A stretch of DNA of 64,000 nt from Lithospermum erythrorhizon (Eukaryota; Streptophyta; Magnoliopsida; Boraginales; Boraginaceae). Position 1 is the stretch's first letter. Each line of letters starts with the position of its first letter. This document shows positions 24,373 through 35,059 of the stretch, piece by piece. The DNA lies in assembly GCA_019722365.1 (NCBI GenBank), contig JADFUC010001147.1, positions 186,001-250,000 on the forward strand. The letters are read 5' to 3'. A program made the translations under genes and the position numbers. The notes under the pieces are model-generated. The model was given only the letters and a program-made list of their open reading frames with translations. It made no database searches and had not been told where the DNA came from.

Positions 24373-25118
24373 ATGTCCCGAAGGTACGACAGTCGTACTA
24401 CAATCTTCTCCCCAGAAGGCCGTCTTTACCAGGTGGAGTATGCCATGGAGGCAATTGGAAATGCAGGGAGCGCTATCGGTGTATTGTCTAAAGACGGTGT
24501 TGTACTGGTTGGTGAGAAGAAAGTCACTTCGAAGCTGCTCCAGACTTCCTCATCCACTGAGAAGATGTACAAGATCGATGACCATGTTGCCTGTGTTGTA
24601 GCGGGTATTATGTCTGGCCTATCATCTAATCAACACTAACCGGTGCAGGCTGGCGCTACACTTTCGCTTATCAGGAACCAATGCCTGTGGAACAGTTAGT
24701 CCAGTCACTATGTGACACCAAGCAAGGTTACACTCAGTTTGGTGGGCTCCGCCCATTCGGTGTTTCTTTCCTATTTGCAGGGTGGGATAAAAACTACGGT
24801 TTCCAGCTATACATGAGCGATCCAAGTGGAAATTACGGTGGTTGGAAGGCTGCAGCAATCGGGGCTAACAATCAAGCTGCGCAATCAATTTTAAAGCAGG
24901 AATATAAAGATGAACTCTCGAGGGAGGAAGCAGTTGATCTTGTACTCAAGGTGCTCAGTAAGACTATGGATAGCACAAGTCTGACTTCAGAGAAGCTTGA
25001 ATTGGCTGAGGTGTTCGTTAGCAATGGAAAAGTCAAGTACCAAGTGCATTCACCTGATTCTTTGGATAAGTTGCTGATTAAATCTGGACTTACACAACCA
25101 GCTGCAGAAGCTTCTTGA
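24373..25118 (+). CDS. PAC1: 20S proteasome subunit alpha type-4 (alpha-C), single coding exon with a disrupted segment
   Basis: A structural subunit of the outer ring of the 20S proteasome. The start at 24373 gives [20 protein letters not shown], the alpha-subunit signature that helps gate the pore. The frame runs to 24615, is broken, and resumes through [20 protein letters not shown] to [12 protein letters not shown] and a stop at 25116-25118; about 249 residues in all, the normal length. Between 24616 and 24653 the expected ten-residue stretch after GIMS is replaced by nine unrelated codons including a stop, and one base is missing just before RYTF, so the second half is in another frame. 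Everything else is conserved without a single stop. Either the gene became a pseudogene very recently or this short stretch is a consensus error. The inferred leader exon and intron argue against a processed copy. Confidence 0.88.
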
Positions 25119-25129
25119 AGGACTATTGT

Positions 25130-25714
25130 TTCCAATTTATGTACTCGTAATTTATTTCAAATCTTGTTCAAATATTTTATATTGGTGGATTTATTTCAGA
25201 AAATATGTTTGAATATTGATTGAATTTGATTTCCTAATTTTTCCTGCAAGTGCTATGCTCACCACCTAACTATTGCAGGGCAAGAACTAAATCATAGGGT
25301 TATCACCTGATTATCCTACACCTTTGTGCATGACTACTAAAAGGAGAGAGGCGAGCGGCCAGCTACATTTGTGATGAACTAATGAAGTGAAATAGGGGCT
25401 AATGTATTTTTTTTTTAAAATAAAATAAAAATCGGCCATTGTCTTTCTGATAAGCTTCGATCAAAGATAATATGAAGTAATATCGTGACCCATTTGGACT
25501 AACCATAGTCGTTGTAGGGGCTCGTTTATTACTTAATTTACTTAATCATATTTACATTTGGTTTTGACATAGTTAATTAAATGGTTTGGATGTGGACCTA
25601 ATGGACTATGGTATCATATTGAATATTTATTTGGACTATCTAAATCATATATTGGTGAAAAAATTATAAGAAAGTAGTATTTTATATTGTACAATATATG
25701 ATTTTTTTTATTGA
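25130..25714. other. 3' flank of PAC1 and intergenic DNA
   Basis: The first 250 bases after the stop are AT-rich and probably hold the 3'UTR and polyadenylation region. No further gene is seen. Confidence 0.4.
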
Positions 25715-25815
25715 GTATTATGCCGAGCGGGTACCGGGTTACTCGATAAGCTATCGAGTAAAAACAAATTACTCGAGTTTCGATGGGTTAACCTTGACGA
25801 GTTATGGAAATCGGG
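25715..25815. repeat. Fragment related to the hAT-type MITE
   Basis: Contains GGGTACCGGGTTACTCGATA and ACTCGAGTTTCGATGGGTTA, words of the same kind as the ends of the MITE at 22243-22675. No terminal repeat or target duplication survives, so it is read as a remnant. Confidence 0.4.
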
Positions 25816-26059
25816 TTAATGTGAGATGACAAATCAATTGATCATTATATTGATATGGTTTAGAATGCTAGATTTGATTATAATATGTCTTAATTGAGTT
25901 TAATTAAGAGTTAGTTAGATCAGTTAAGTTTGAATTGGCATTTGAATTATTGAACGAATAGCCTTAGATATTAAGTTTTCTTAGTATAGGATAGCTCGAA
26001 AAAGTTCGAATTAGCATTTGAATGCATATCCCTAGATAATAAGTTTTCTTTATGCAATA

Positions 26060-26330
26060 ACTCATGTTGTTTACCTTGTACTTTTTCCGTTTTTTTTAAT
26101 TGTCATTTTATCTATTTACACATAAATTAAGAAAAATAAAAAATAATAAAAAATATATTGAAAATATAGAATGACAATCAATTGAAACAATATTATTGAT
26201 TGATTGTTAATTTAAATAGAAAAAGTAGTCAAAAGTTTATTGAAAATGTAAAAAAACTATTTATTATGTTAAAATGACAACTAAAAAAATGAATGAAATG
26301 ACAATCATTTCATAATCTTTTATGCCAAAG
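26060..26330. mobile_element. Degenerate Stowaway-like MITE
   Basis: Near both ends are TTTTAATTGTCATTTTAT and, reversed, GAAATGATTGTCATTTCATT-type words, and the middle has TATTGAAAATATAGAATGAC. Related sequence is seen at 31370-31600 and 44240-44480. Ends are not exact. Confidence 0.45.
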
Positions 26331-27320
26331 AGTGGAATAAAAATAACACGTCTTGACATAAAAGATTGTTGCCGTTTTAATCAAACAAGCAATTACAAAA
26401 CGGCAACAACCTTCTTGCCAATACGTGTTGTTTTCGAATCAAAGAAGCAATTATAATCAAACTTTTAATCTTAATTTTAGCAACAACAATCATTTCATTC
26501 CCAGAATTTTATTCCATTCGACTATCGACGTGTGGAATCGCATTGCATAATTTGCATCCTCGAACCAATAAAATCTTGTTCATCATAACAAATTTGATGA
26601 TTGGAACTGAAATGGCACATGCTACATGTACTAGCTAGAACATTCCTAATGTTTTGGGTGTTTTATGCTCAAAAGATAGGACCCTGATTTGTACAAGGAT
26701 TTTGTTTCTTTACTCCAAAGATGTCCAACAAGAACTATATATTTTTTGCATGTAAAGAATCAATACAGTATTATTTAATTTTTTATAACTAGTGACATTC
26801 CTTTCTAATTAGTTGTAGGCTTTCGACGGGAGCACTAAAAGCACAAGGATAATTACTGAAAGTTAGCCACTATTTCATCATTTTGCCCTTAATGAAATTT
26901 ATACACAATAAATCATTTCAATATCTAAATTATACCCCATAATAATCATTCATTGGCGAGTAAAAAATTGAAAAAAATAACAAAAAAGCATTTTGAACAC
27001 AAGATTCATTTAACGAAATTATGTTTAAGAGTTATGTGATTGTTTTGATTAATTCAAAAATATCACTTGCAATAACAAGATCTCGAGTTCAAATCTTGCA
27101 ATGATAATAATCGAATTTTAAGATTAAAAAAACTTTGTACTCAAAATCTAATGACCATCTTTTTAAAGGAGGGACAATTAAATTTTGACCATTTGACTAC
27201 CTACTCAATTCTTATCTCACTTGCATTCCTCCTCCTCTGTTTGTTGTGATGAATAAATTTCAATCAACATAACCACCAGATAGTAGGATTATTCTTTACA
27301 GTGTTTGCCTGCTTGTTGAA
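26331..27320. other. Intergenic AT-rich DNA
   Basis: No gene, RNA or complete repeat can be supported. Confidence 0.4.
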
Positions 27321-27879
27321 TGTTGAAGAAATTTTTTGCCACTGTCGTGACCTCCATCGTGAGTGGCGGTCACGATGGAAAAACCATGTTAGAGCTTCTG
27401 GAGTGGTTGCTGTCGTGACCTCCATCGTGAGTATAGGTCACGATGGCAGGTCACGATGATAGCGAAAATGCAGAATTTGAGGCGGTTTTGGACTCTAAAG
27501 TTACCTATTTTGAGTCAAGTTAGGTTAGAAGTTTTCTTATATATATAGAGGCGTTTTCTATATGTTTTGTATCACAAAATTAACATACAAAACAACTTCT
27601 AGAGAGAATATTATTGAATCATCATCAATAATATTGTGAGGCTTTGTTATTGAGAATACTAAGTTATAAAGTATTACTCAATTGAGTGTTCTAGCTTGAT
27701 AGAGTGGTATAACAATCTTAGGTTTGGTTCTTAGTGGATTCTGCGGCGGCCAGCTGAGCGTCTGCGTGAGGGAACTGTATAAATTTGTGTGTGTCGTTTA
27801 TTTTTTCGCTTGATTTCTTATCGTTATCGTTGTTTAGCTTGGGTTTTGTGATTAAATTAGAGCATAATCCCACATCACA
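27321..27879 (+). mobile_element. Solo LTR of a Copia family
   Basis: Begins TGTTGAAGAAATTTTTTGCC and ends CCCACATCACA (TG...CA). The order of landmarks matches the LTRs at 35060-35675 and 37541-38170: GTCGTGACCTC near the start, AGGCGGTTTT, a TATATATATAGAGG promoter-like site near 27540, AATATTATTGAA, ATAACAATCTTA, TAGTGGATTCTGC and ATAAATTTGTGTG. No internal region or second LTR is next to it. U3 carries two identical hairpins (see findings). No perfect target duplication was found; an alternative left end is TGTTGAATGTTG at 27314. Confidence 0.78.
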
Positions 27880-29027
27880 CCTCTAACTATTTTCTCTTTT
27901 CTCGTGATTAACCTTGAGGTATATATTTCTATGGCATAAATCATGATTTGAGGCAGTCCGTGAACTTTGTGGCTGCTTTTGCTATTTCTTGTAACCATAT
28001 ATCTCAGGGATTCTTTTGACTTTATTAGTTGCTACAATTTGCTGGCAAAGAGATACTCGAGACACCTTCATAAAGTTAGTTGCATTGAAGCAAAGCAAGT
28101 GGAATCGAATTTAGGGGGCAAAATACCACCAAGTTGCATAAAAATTAAATACAACTCCCTCAATCTCAATTAAAATGATGATAGTTTTTTCTAATAAATA
28201 ATTAATGTTTTTCTGAATCAGTTGGGCCATGTTCATATGTTAGTGAGAGCTTAGCTCCATCCCACCATGAAGTATTAAAAAAGGCATAATTTGTTGGCCG
28301 GCTCCATGGCCCCATATGACAAAAACACAGTGGGTATTGTTCAGGATGGTGTGTTGCATAACAGCTATTCCAAACTTATGCTTTCAATGAGAATCTATAC
28401 CCTACCCCCATGTCGATTGTACAATTTATTTATGTTCTCTCATTCCCTCAACCTCAATTATCTAATTGAAACTTGTTATAGAAAAATCTTAAACCCATTT
28501 TGACGCAATAATTTATTTATATAATCGAGTTTTTATAAAAAGAAGTATCATCATTAGATTTACTTCACAACCACTTATGTGTTAATTTGAATAATATTAA
28601 TTTAGAGCTAAAATTTAGTTTTAATTAACTATTTTTAGCTCCCAATTAATTGAGATGGTGGTAACATATTTTAGCTAAAACATGGTAACATTTACAATTT
28701 TGATAAAAGATTAAGTTACATAGCTTGCTCATGCCGTGAGTGTAGTCTAGGAAATTTAGAAATTGCAAACATTCTTACCCTATTTATATTTACAAACAAG
28801 ATAAATAATGCTTCTATTTACTATACTTACTATTTACAACTAAATAGAGATGATACTATTAACCTCAACATGAAATACATTGTCCATCCTTGTGCAACAA
28901 CAATTCATACAACTTTATGATGATATAACTATAATTATGTACCAATAATTTTTCTTATAATGCAATTCATTCTCTGCCATACAAACTATATATAGATGAA
29001 GATCACATTATATGTTGCCTTCATTTA
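27880..29027. other. Intergenic region between solo LTR and BAG gene
   Basis: AT-rich, no supported gene. Short open frames at 27967-28173 and 28291-28503 have no recognisable content. The last part should hold the BAG 3'UTR. Confidence 0.4.
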
Positions 29028-30284
29028 TCAAAATGTTTCCCATTTTGTTGATATCATAGCTGGCCTTGCATTAGTACCGGGCCAGTCTCTCTTGTCTGGC
29101 TTATCTTGATTATTATATATTTTCATTTCACATGTAAAAACTTGAGGATGTTGATGCCTTGTTGGAAATTTAGTATTAGCCCTATTGCTGCCCATCATTG
29201 AATTCTTCATCTTCAACGTATCAAGAGTTTCAATGTATTTTTGGACCCTAGTCACCTGCACTCATATTCAAGATCCATTACATTCACAAAACTTGAACAT
29301 TGAAAAACTCTAGGAGTAAATCAGGCTTTTATGATAAAGTAATAGATTATGGTTAGTTTTGGGTTTTTTTCTTCCAAATAATATGATATCATTAAAAATA
29401 AAAAGAATAATACAATAATAACCATTGAAAAAGAATCATGGTTCAATCCACACTTTTCACCAATCAATTGATTCATCAAATGTTCAGTCAAACTCAATAT
29501 GGTTGTCTCCATCACTTTCTTGCCACCATTTATGTCCATTTCAACGCTTGCAACCTAAACAAATAAATTATAATTAACCCCTTTTATTTGACTTAACATC
29601 AATAATTAATTTCACACCCTAAATTTGTAATATATGCTAGCAACACTTAGTTAATTATTATTATTACTTGTTTAGCAAACTTGTCCACTTCCATCCTAAT
29701 GGCTGCAATATCTTTTGACGCCTTTTCCATCCTTGAATTTTTTCTTGATTCAATACATCTTCTTTCCTTACTAATTTCATCCTCAAGCAACACAAGCTTT
29801 GATCCATTTTTCACCCCAACATAGTCAAGAAATGATTTTGAGTCTCTTTCTTTATCTTTATAAAGTATCTTTTGATCCTGATGATGCAATCCTGTTTGTT
29901 CAGCCAACATTTTCTTTAAATCCCCTGTCCAAATTTTAATTCCTTTTTCCATTAAAACCCATAAATTTAAACAAAAAGAACAGATACAACATGCCATTTA
30001 TAAAATATGAATTATTGGACATAGAGTTTTATACCAAAGCTAGCTTGAGAACTGATCTTGACTTCATGATAAGATGATCCATACTTGACTCTGACTTTAA
30101 TGGTGGGAACAGAAATGGAATTCTGATTGGAATCTGAATTCCTTTTTTGTACTAACATGCCTCCAGGCCTGAGTTCCAACCCAGCAGCCTCAGAACCACC
30201 ACCAACGTTGCGGCTACCGCCTTTCGGTTGAGTAGAAACTCCACCAGCTTTGTTCTTCATTCCAAACATCTTGTTGGTATTCAT
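29028..30284 (-). CDS. BAG family molecular chaperone regulator (BAG1-4 type), four exons
   Basis: An Hsp70/Hsc70 nucleotide-exchange co-chaperone with an N-terminal ubiquitin-like domain. Exons: 30035-30284, 29668-29924, 29423-29554, 29028-29255; all borders are GT/AG and phases join to 288 residues. The N-terminal 60 residues are low-complexity and include LELRPGGMLVQKR, found before the ubiquitin-like domain in this subgroup. The ubiquitin-like domain spans about 61-130 (TIKVRVKYGSSYHEVKISS, DLKKMLAEQTGL, KLVLLED). The BAG domain, mostly helical, spans about 146-232 (MEKASKDIAAIRMEVDKFAK, then VTRVQKYIETLD). The tail of about 55 residues (FPTRHQHPQVF, DWPGTNARPAM) is unlike the short tails of many relatives. 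Intact, no lesions. Which of BAG1-4 it corresponds to cannot be said without alignment. Confidence 0.93.
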
Positions 30285-30659
30285 GGAATGGAATATGTTT
30301 TATGATCAATGCAATATATAACAAGAAATTGTTGTTTTAAGTACTTGTTTGTTAAGTCAAGAACAAACCTATAGGTGAAGTAAGAACAAGTTCTAACCAA
30401 CTATGGCATATAAGAACAAGAAGATCTCAATGGACAATGCAATATATATTTGCTATTTTTGTCACTAACCCAACAAGCAACATATCAATTTTAAAGAAAA
30501 GTTGTAATACTTTTTTGTGTTCATGTTAAAAAAACAAAGAATTTGAGAGAGATTTCATGGAAGTTTCACTAAATGAATGTTTGAAGTTGAGGGTTAGGGA
30601 CTTGGATATGGGAAGAGGGATATATGAAAGAAGAAAAAATAATGCCTATAGATAGGTGG

Positions 30660-30690
30660 TTGGAAGAGTATATATATATATGCCTTTGCA
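30660..30690 (-). promoter_or_regulatory. TATA-rich site upstream of the BAG gene
   Basis: The minus strand reads GGCATATATATATATACTC, about 380 bases before the BAG start codon. It is the strongest TATA-like site in the upstream DNA and would leave a leader of about 350 nt. It is also a short AT repeat, so its role is uncertain. Confidence 0.35.
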
Positions 30691-30699
30691 CATTGAGAA

Positions 30700-33600
30700 T
30701 ATGTTTAGAAACTACTATACTACTCTATTTGATTTATTCCCATCTTTATGAGTTGTTTTGATGAATTTTTAATGAATTAAGAAATCTATATTTAGCAAAA
30801 TTAATCTCAATGATTGAAGATTGGAGAAGATAAACTTCATAAATGGTATTGAATTAAGGAGAAAATGAAAGATTCTTTTATAGAATTAAGTATTTATTAC
30901 ATTTATATTTAATTGAATTTCTTTTCAAGGAGAGTGGATATGGAGATGGACTCAATAAGCTTTCATCTCCGAAAAACACACATTAAAACATGAGTAACAT
31001 ACTTTTTGTATATTCATTTAAACTACCATACTTGTTGAAATTATTGAGTGGGCATTGAAATACATAAAATAAGAAATTGTTAAAATTATTGAGTGGGCTG
31101 CTAAAACACACAAAGCAGAGAAAATTAATTCTCTAAAAGAATACGGCCTCATGAATAGAACCTCTACCTTACTAGGCTAAAAATGCTTTGGTGTGAATAA
31201 CGTACTTGATGGTTCCTTTAACAAGATAATCTATTAAGTGTCATTAACCTATAATTAGTGTCATTAAACTATATGAATATGATTATCTGTAGATTTTACA
31301 TAGAATTTATATGAAATTAATCAGTCAATAACAAAATAATTCTTATTTGATCACTTCACTCAGATTCACTTTTTAGTTATTTTTACCAATTTGCACATAG
31401 ATTAATAAAAAATAAAAGTAGTAAGTATATTGAAAATATAAAATATCGATTAATTGAAGCTATATAATTGGTTGGTTGATAATTTAATAGCAAAAGTATA
31501 TTGAAAAGCGTAAAATATAATTTTATCTTCAGAAATATAAGTATTTTGGAACAAAACAGTGGAAGCTACTGAGAAAGACAGTAAAGATGAGCGGAGGGGG
31601 GAGTATTAGAGTTTAATGAACACATTTAACATGAAATAAACTTGCTTACTCGCCGTCCCCAACAGTTATACCGTTTTAATATTTTGGATCAGCTTTTATA
31701 AAAGCATGTAAATTACGTTTAATATTTTTTAAAATATCAGCTTTTTTATAATAATTTTTACGCGTGTATAATTAGAGATATTTACGTTTTAGTAGTATCT
31801 TTGGGGTCGTAAAGTCGAAATAAGAAAAATATTTTTTGAGATGGAGGAATCTTGAGCAAGACACTAAAGTCAAGTCCAAGACCAAAATGAAGATGGTGCA
31901 TTGGTGCCACTAAGACAAGTCCACGCCCCAAACGGCCCAACATGTATCAAGTCAACTCCAAGCTCCAATATGAAGATAGCCCACTAAGTTAAATCCAATC
32001 CAGAATAAACAATATAACTGTTAAATCTTGAGCCATATTCATATTAAAGAAATAGATTTATAGTCGAATTTCAATAATTTTATAATATTTATTTGTATCA
32101 TGCAAGATTCATGTAATTTATACTTTCATGTTATTTCAATAAAATTTTATTTTATAGTGGTCAAGTTACTTGGTGTTCAAGTTGTCATGAGATTTTATAA
32201 TACAATGCAGACTTTTTTATTGTCCTAATAGGATCGAAAGGTAATAATTAGAATTTTAGAGACCAAATTATGTGAGAAAATAATCAAAGTATTGGCGAGG
32301 TTTTATAAAGAATTCTTCCATGATTATGAATAAAACTTTGAGAGTGCATGAGGAAAAGATACGAATCATATAAATTGTTAGGTATATAGTGCTGCATTAA
32401 TTCTTAACTTGAGGATTATAGTGGATATGCAGTGGTTAGATCACCTATGGCATGGAGAAACCTGTGTAATTCTTTGTGTTATTGACGATTTTGTTTTTCC
32501 TTTTGTCTAAATACTCAGTATAATTTATGTTGGTTATTTGACATATTTATTTTATTTGGAGTGAAAATGTCTTGAAACGGATGCGAGTTATTATTGATTT
32601 AAAGACTCGATACAACATTTTGTATAACTCCATAAATAAGTTTAAGGTTCAATCCTCACTAATTGTGTCATTGGTGGTTTTCTTAAAGAAAAATTATTAA
32701 AAAGGAACAATTCGAGAACATAATTTTATGAGCCATACTTTGGAAGATATTCACCAAGAATTCAAGTAATTCATGAGTAAAAATATGTGGCATCTTCATT
32801 ATAGTTAATTAATGCATCCAATAATGGAAGACTAAAATGAACGAGAAAGGACAAAGTAGAGCAATCTAAGCCAATTGGTTGTCTCAATGCTGGGCAGAAA
32901 GCTCCATTTTACAGAGTGTCACTTGGCTAAACAGATCACTATCCTCAAGGGTGGTGGGGGGGCTATGATCTGTGGGTCAGGTTGTGCCACTGAAAGATCT
33001 ATATCCAATCAGCAAAGGCCTTAGTGAGTTAAGGGTCACTTACAATCTGGAAAAATGATGATAGTTCTATTTGAAGCAAACATAACAAGTGTGTAATTCT
33101 GTGAAGTACCCCATCTTTTTCATAACAAACAAAAAGATGCATGTGTCTAAGCCACCCTTAGCTAGGCTTTCATTTTAAGTATTTATGGACAAATACTAAT
33201 ATAGCTCATGTGCCAGTTAGTTTTATAATGACATTCTCTCCTTATTGGTCTCAAATTCGAGTAGCTTTAGGTGACCTTCACTTGCCTTTGACATTTTGAG
33301 TCCCACTTTGGGGTTCTCATTGATTGGAGTTGTCTGCTTGGGGCAATTCCTTCAAAAAATTTCAAGGTATGGAACGAACATATTTTTCATAGAAGACGCA
33401 ACAGATTTCTGCTGATCAAGAACCCTCACTTCTAAATTAGATTCTCATATTTTTCGTGATTGTAAAAATGACTTTGGAATAAGTGGTGAAATAAATTTTA
33501 ATTATAACATATATAAAAGTCTGAATAAAAGGCTGTGTTTATTCAATTTCGTAATATTAATTCTTAAATTCACGAATTCTTTCACAAAAATACAAGGATT

Positions 33601-34331
33601 AACCAAAAATATTATTCAATATTTTTAATTAGCAATTCAGCATGCTTAATTGATAAGCTCGTGAGTTTTTAATAGGAATTAATTTCACAATGCTTATTAA
33701 ATCATCTTATCTTTGTATATATGGGGAATTCTTGTTATCATGGAGTGTGGTATATTATAGAAGAATTCCCTATTGTATATAATATGAACCTTAATCCATG
33801 ACGCAATTCGTCTGAAGAGCGAAGAACTTGATTCTTTTTACATAGGTTTTTCCATGTTTAGTTTTATTTTAATCATTTCTCTATATAAGTAAAAATAATT
33901 TCGATGCCGTGTTTTAATTAGTCTGCGATTGATAAAACGAGGTTAATTTTCTGACGTAATATAAAATGATAAGTACACAAATAAAAGAAAAATTAAAAAG
34001 TATAATCATGAAAATTAATTAGTTGAGCAGTTGATTAAATTATTCTTTGATTTAGGGGTGAAGGCCCGAATCATGGAAGCGATAATAAGAAAGGAAAACA
34101 TATCCTTAAATATGTAAGATTTATAATATTACTTAGATGCGATTGTGGGGATGACATCCTTTGTCACATTTGGCAATATATATAACATAATAATCACAAA
34201 CTTTAAATTAAGCTTTGTTTATTTATCTTTAAATCGTGTTTAATGATTGAATGTATCGTTGAATCTCAGATTATTTTGTAATTTTGCATGTATAATTTTA
34301 AATGATTGATTCAGCGAGAATAAGTATAAAA

Positions 34332-34333
<2 letters not shown>
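30700..34333. other. Intergenic region without a supported gene
   Basis: Mostly AT-rich DNA. 31370-31600 contains a degenerate MITE-like piece ending in GGAGGGGGGAGTATT. The stretch at 32870-33060 is less AT-rich but has no frame of any length and no recognised product. Nothing else is supported. Confidence 0.4.

Positions 34334-34394
<61 letters not shown>
34334..34394. repeat. (AT)n microsatellite
   Basis: An uninterrupted run of AT dinucleotides of about 61 bases. Confidence 0.97.
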
Positions 34395-34400
<6 letters not shown>

Positions 34401-34527
34401 TATCTCTCATATAATATATATTATTAATTTATTCTTTCAACTTTTCGTGATATGATTTTTACTAAGCCATATGTCATTTTAAATATTTAATAATTGAGAT
34501 TGGTTAAATAATCATATGTTTGTGTAT

Positions 34528-34528
34528 A

Positions 34529-34564
<36 letters not shown>
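34528..34564. repeat. (TTA)n microsatellite
   Basis: About twelve repeats of TTA/ATT. The following 87-codon open frame at 34594-34857 is AT-rich, hydrophobic at its C-terminus and unrecognised; I do not call it a gene. Confidence 0.95.
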
Positions 34565-35059
34565 TAATTCCCTAGAGATATGAATTTTATATATTGGGAT
34601 CCCATGAAAATTTAGTATACTTTTTAAATCATATCAATTTACTTAGACATAAAAAGAAAATAATTCGATTATACGATGTTGATGATCAAATTCGTCCAAT
34701 ATATTTAGTCGGAGAATATCAAATTGTTAAAGTAATATTTGTATCTATAGCTTGTCTAGGTTTGTATGGTATGTCTTTATGTATAATATTTGTTAATTTT
34801 ATATTTAAAGTTATTCGTGATCGGCTTGTGTCGTTTAAAACTAAAAATATTAATTAGAAAAAAATCGAAGGAGTGTAAGAAATTTTTCTGAAAGTTTTAG
34901 AATGATTTGAATTAAATATAAAAACTCATCGGAAATATTTGAGATATCGATTGATGGATGCATCCCAGCGCGTCTCTTTCTTAATAAATCACCATGGTTT
35001 GACATATACTCTAAGATGAGTGCTACTGCGCTAGTTTCATCAACAAGTTTAGAAAAATG

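Noticed and set aside
24373..25118. PAC1 as a processed retro-pseudogene
   Set aside because: A leader exon with a strong donor lies upstream, no poly-A tail or flanking duplication is visible, and the coding part is conserved apart from one short patch.
24622..25135. Minus-strand open frames of 78 and 87 codons
   Set aside because: Antisense to the conserved proteasome exon.
34594..34857. 87-codon open frame after the TTA microsatellite
   Set aside because: AT-rich sequence with low-information translation and no recognised domain; kept only as a remark.
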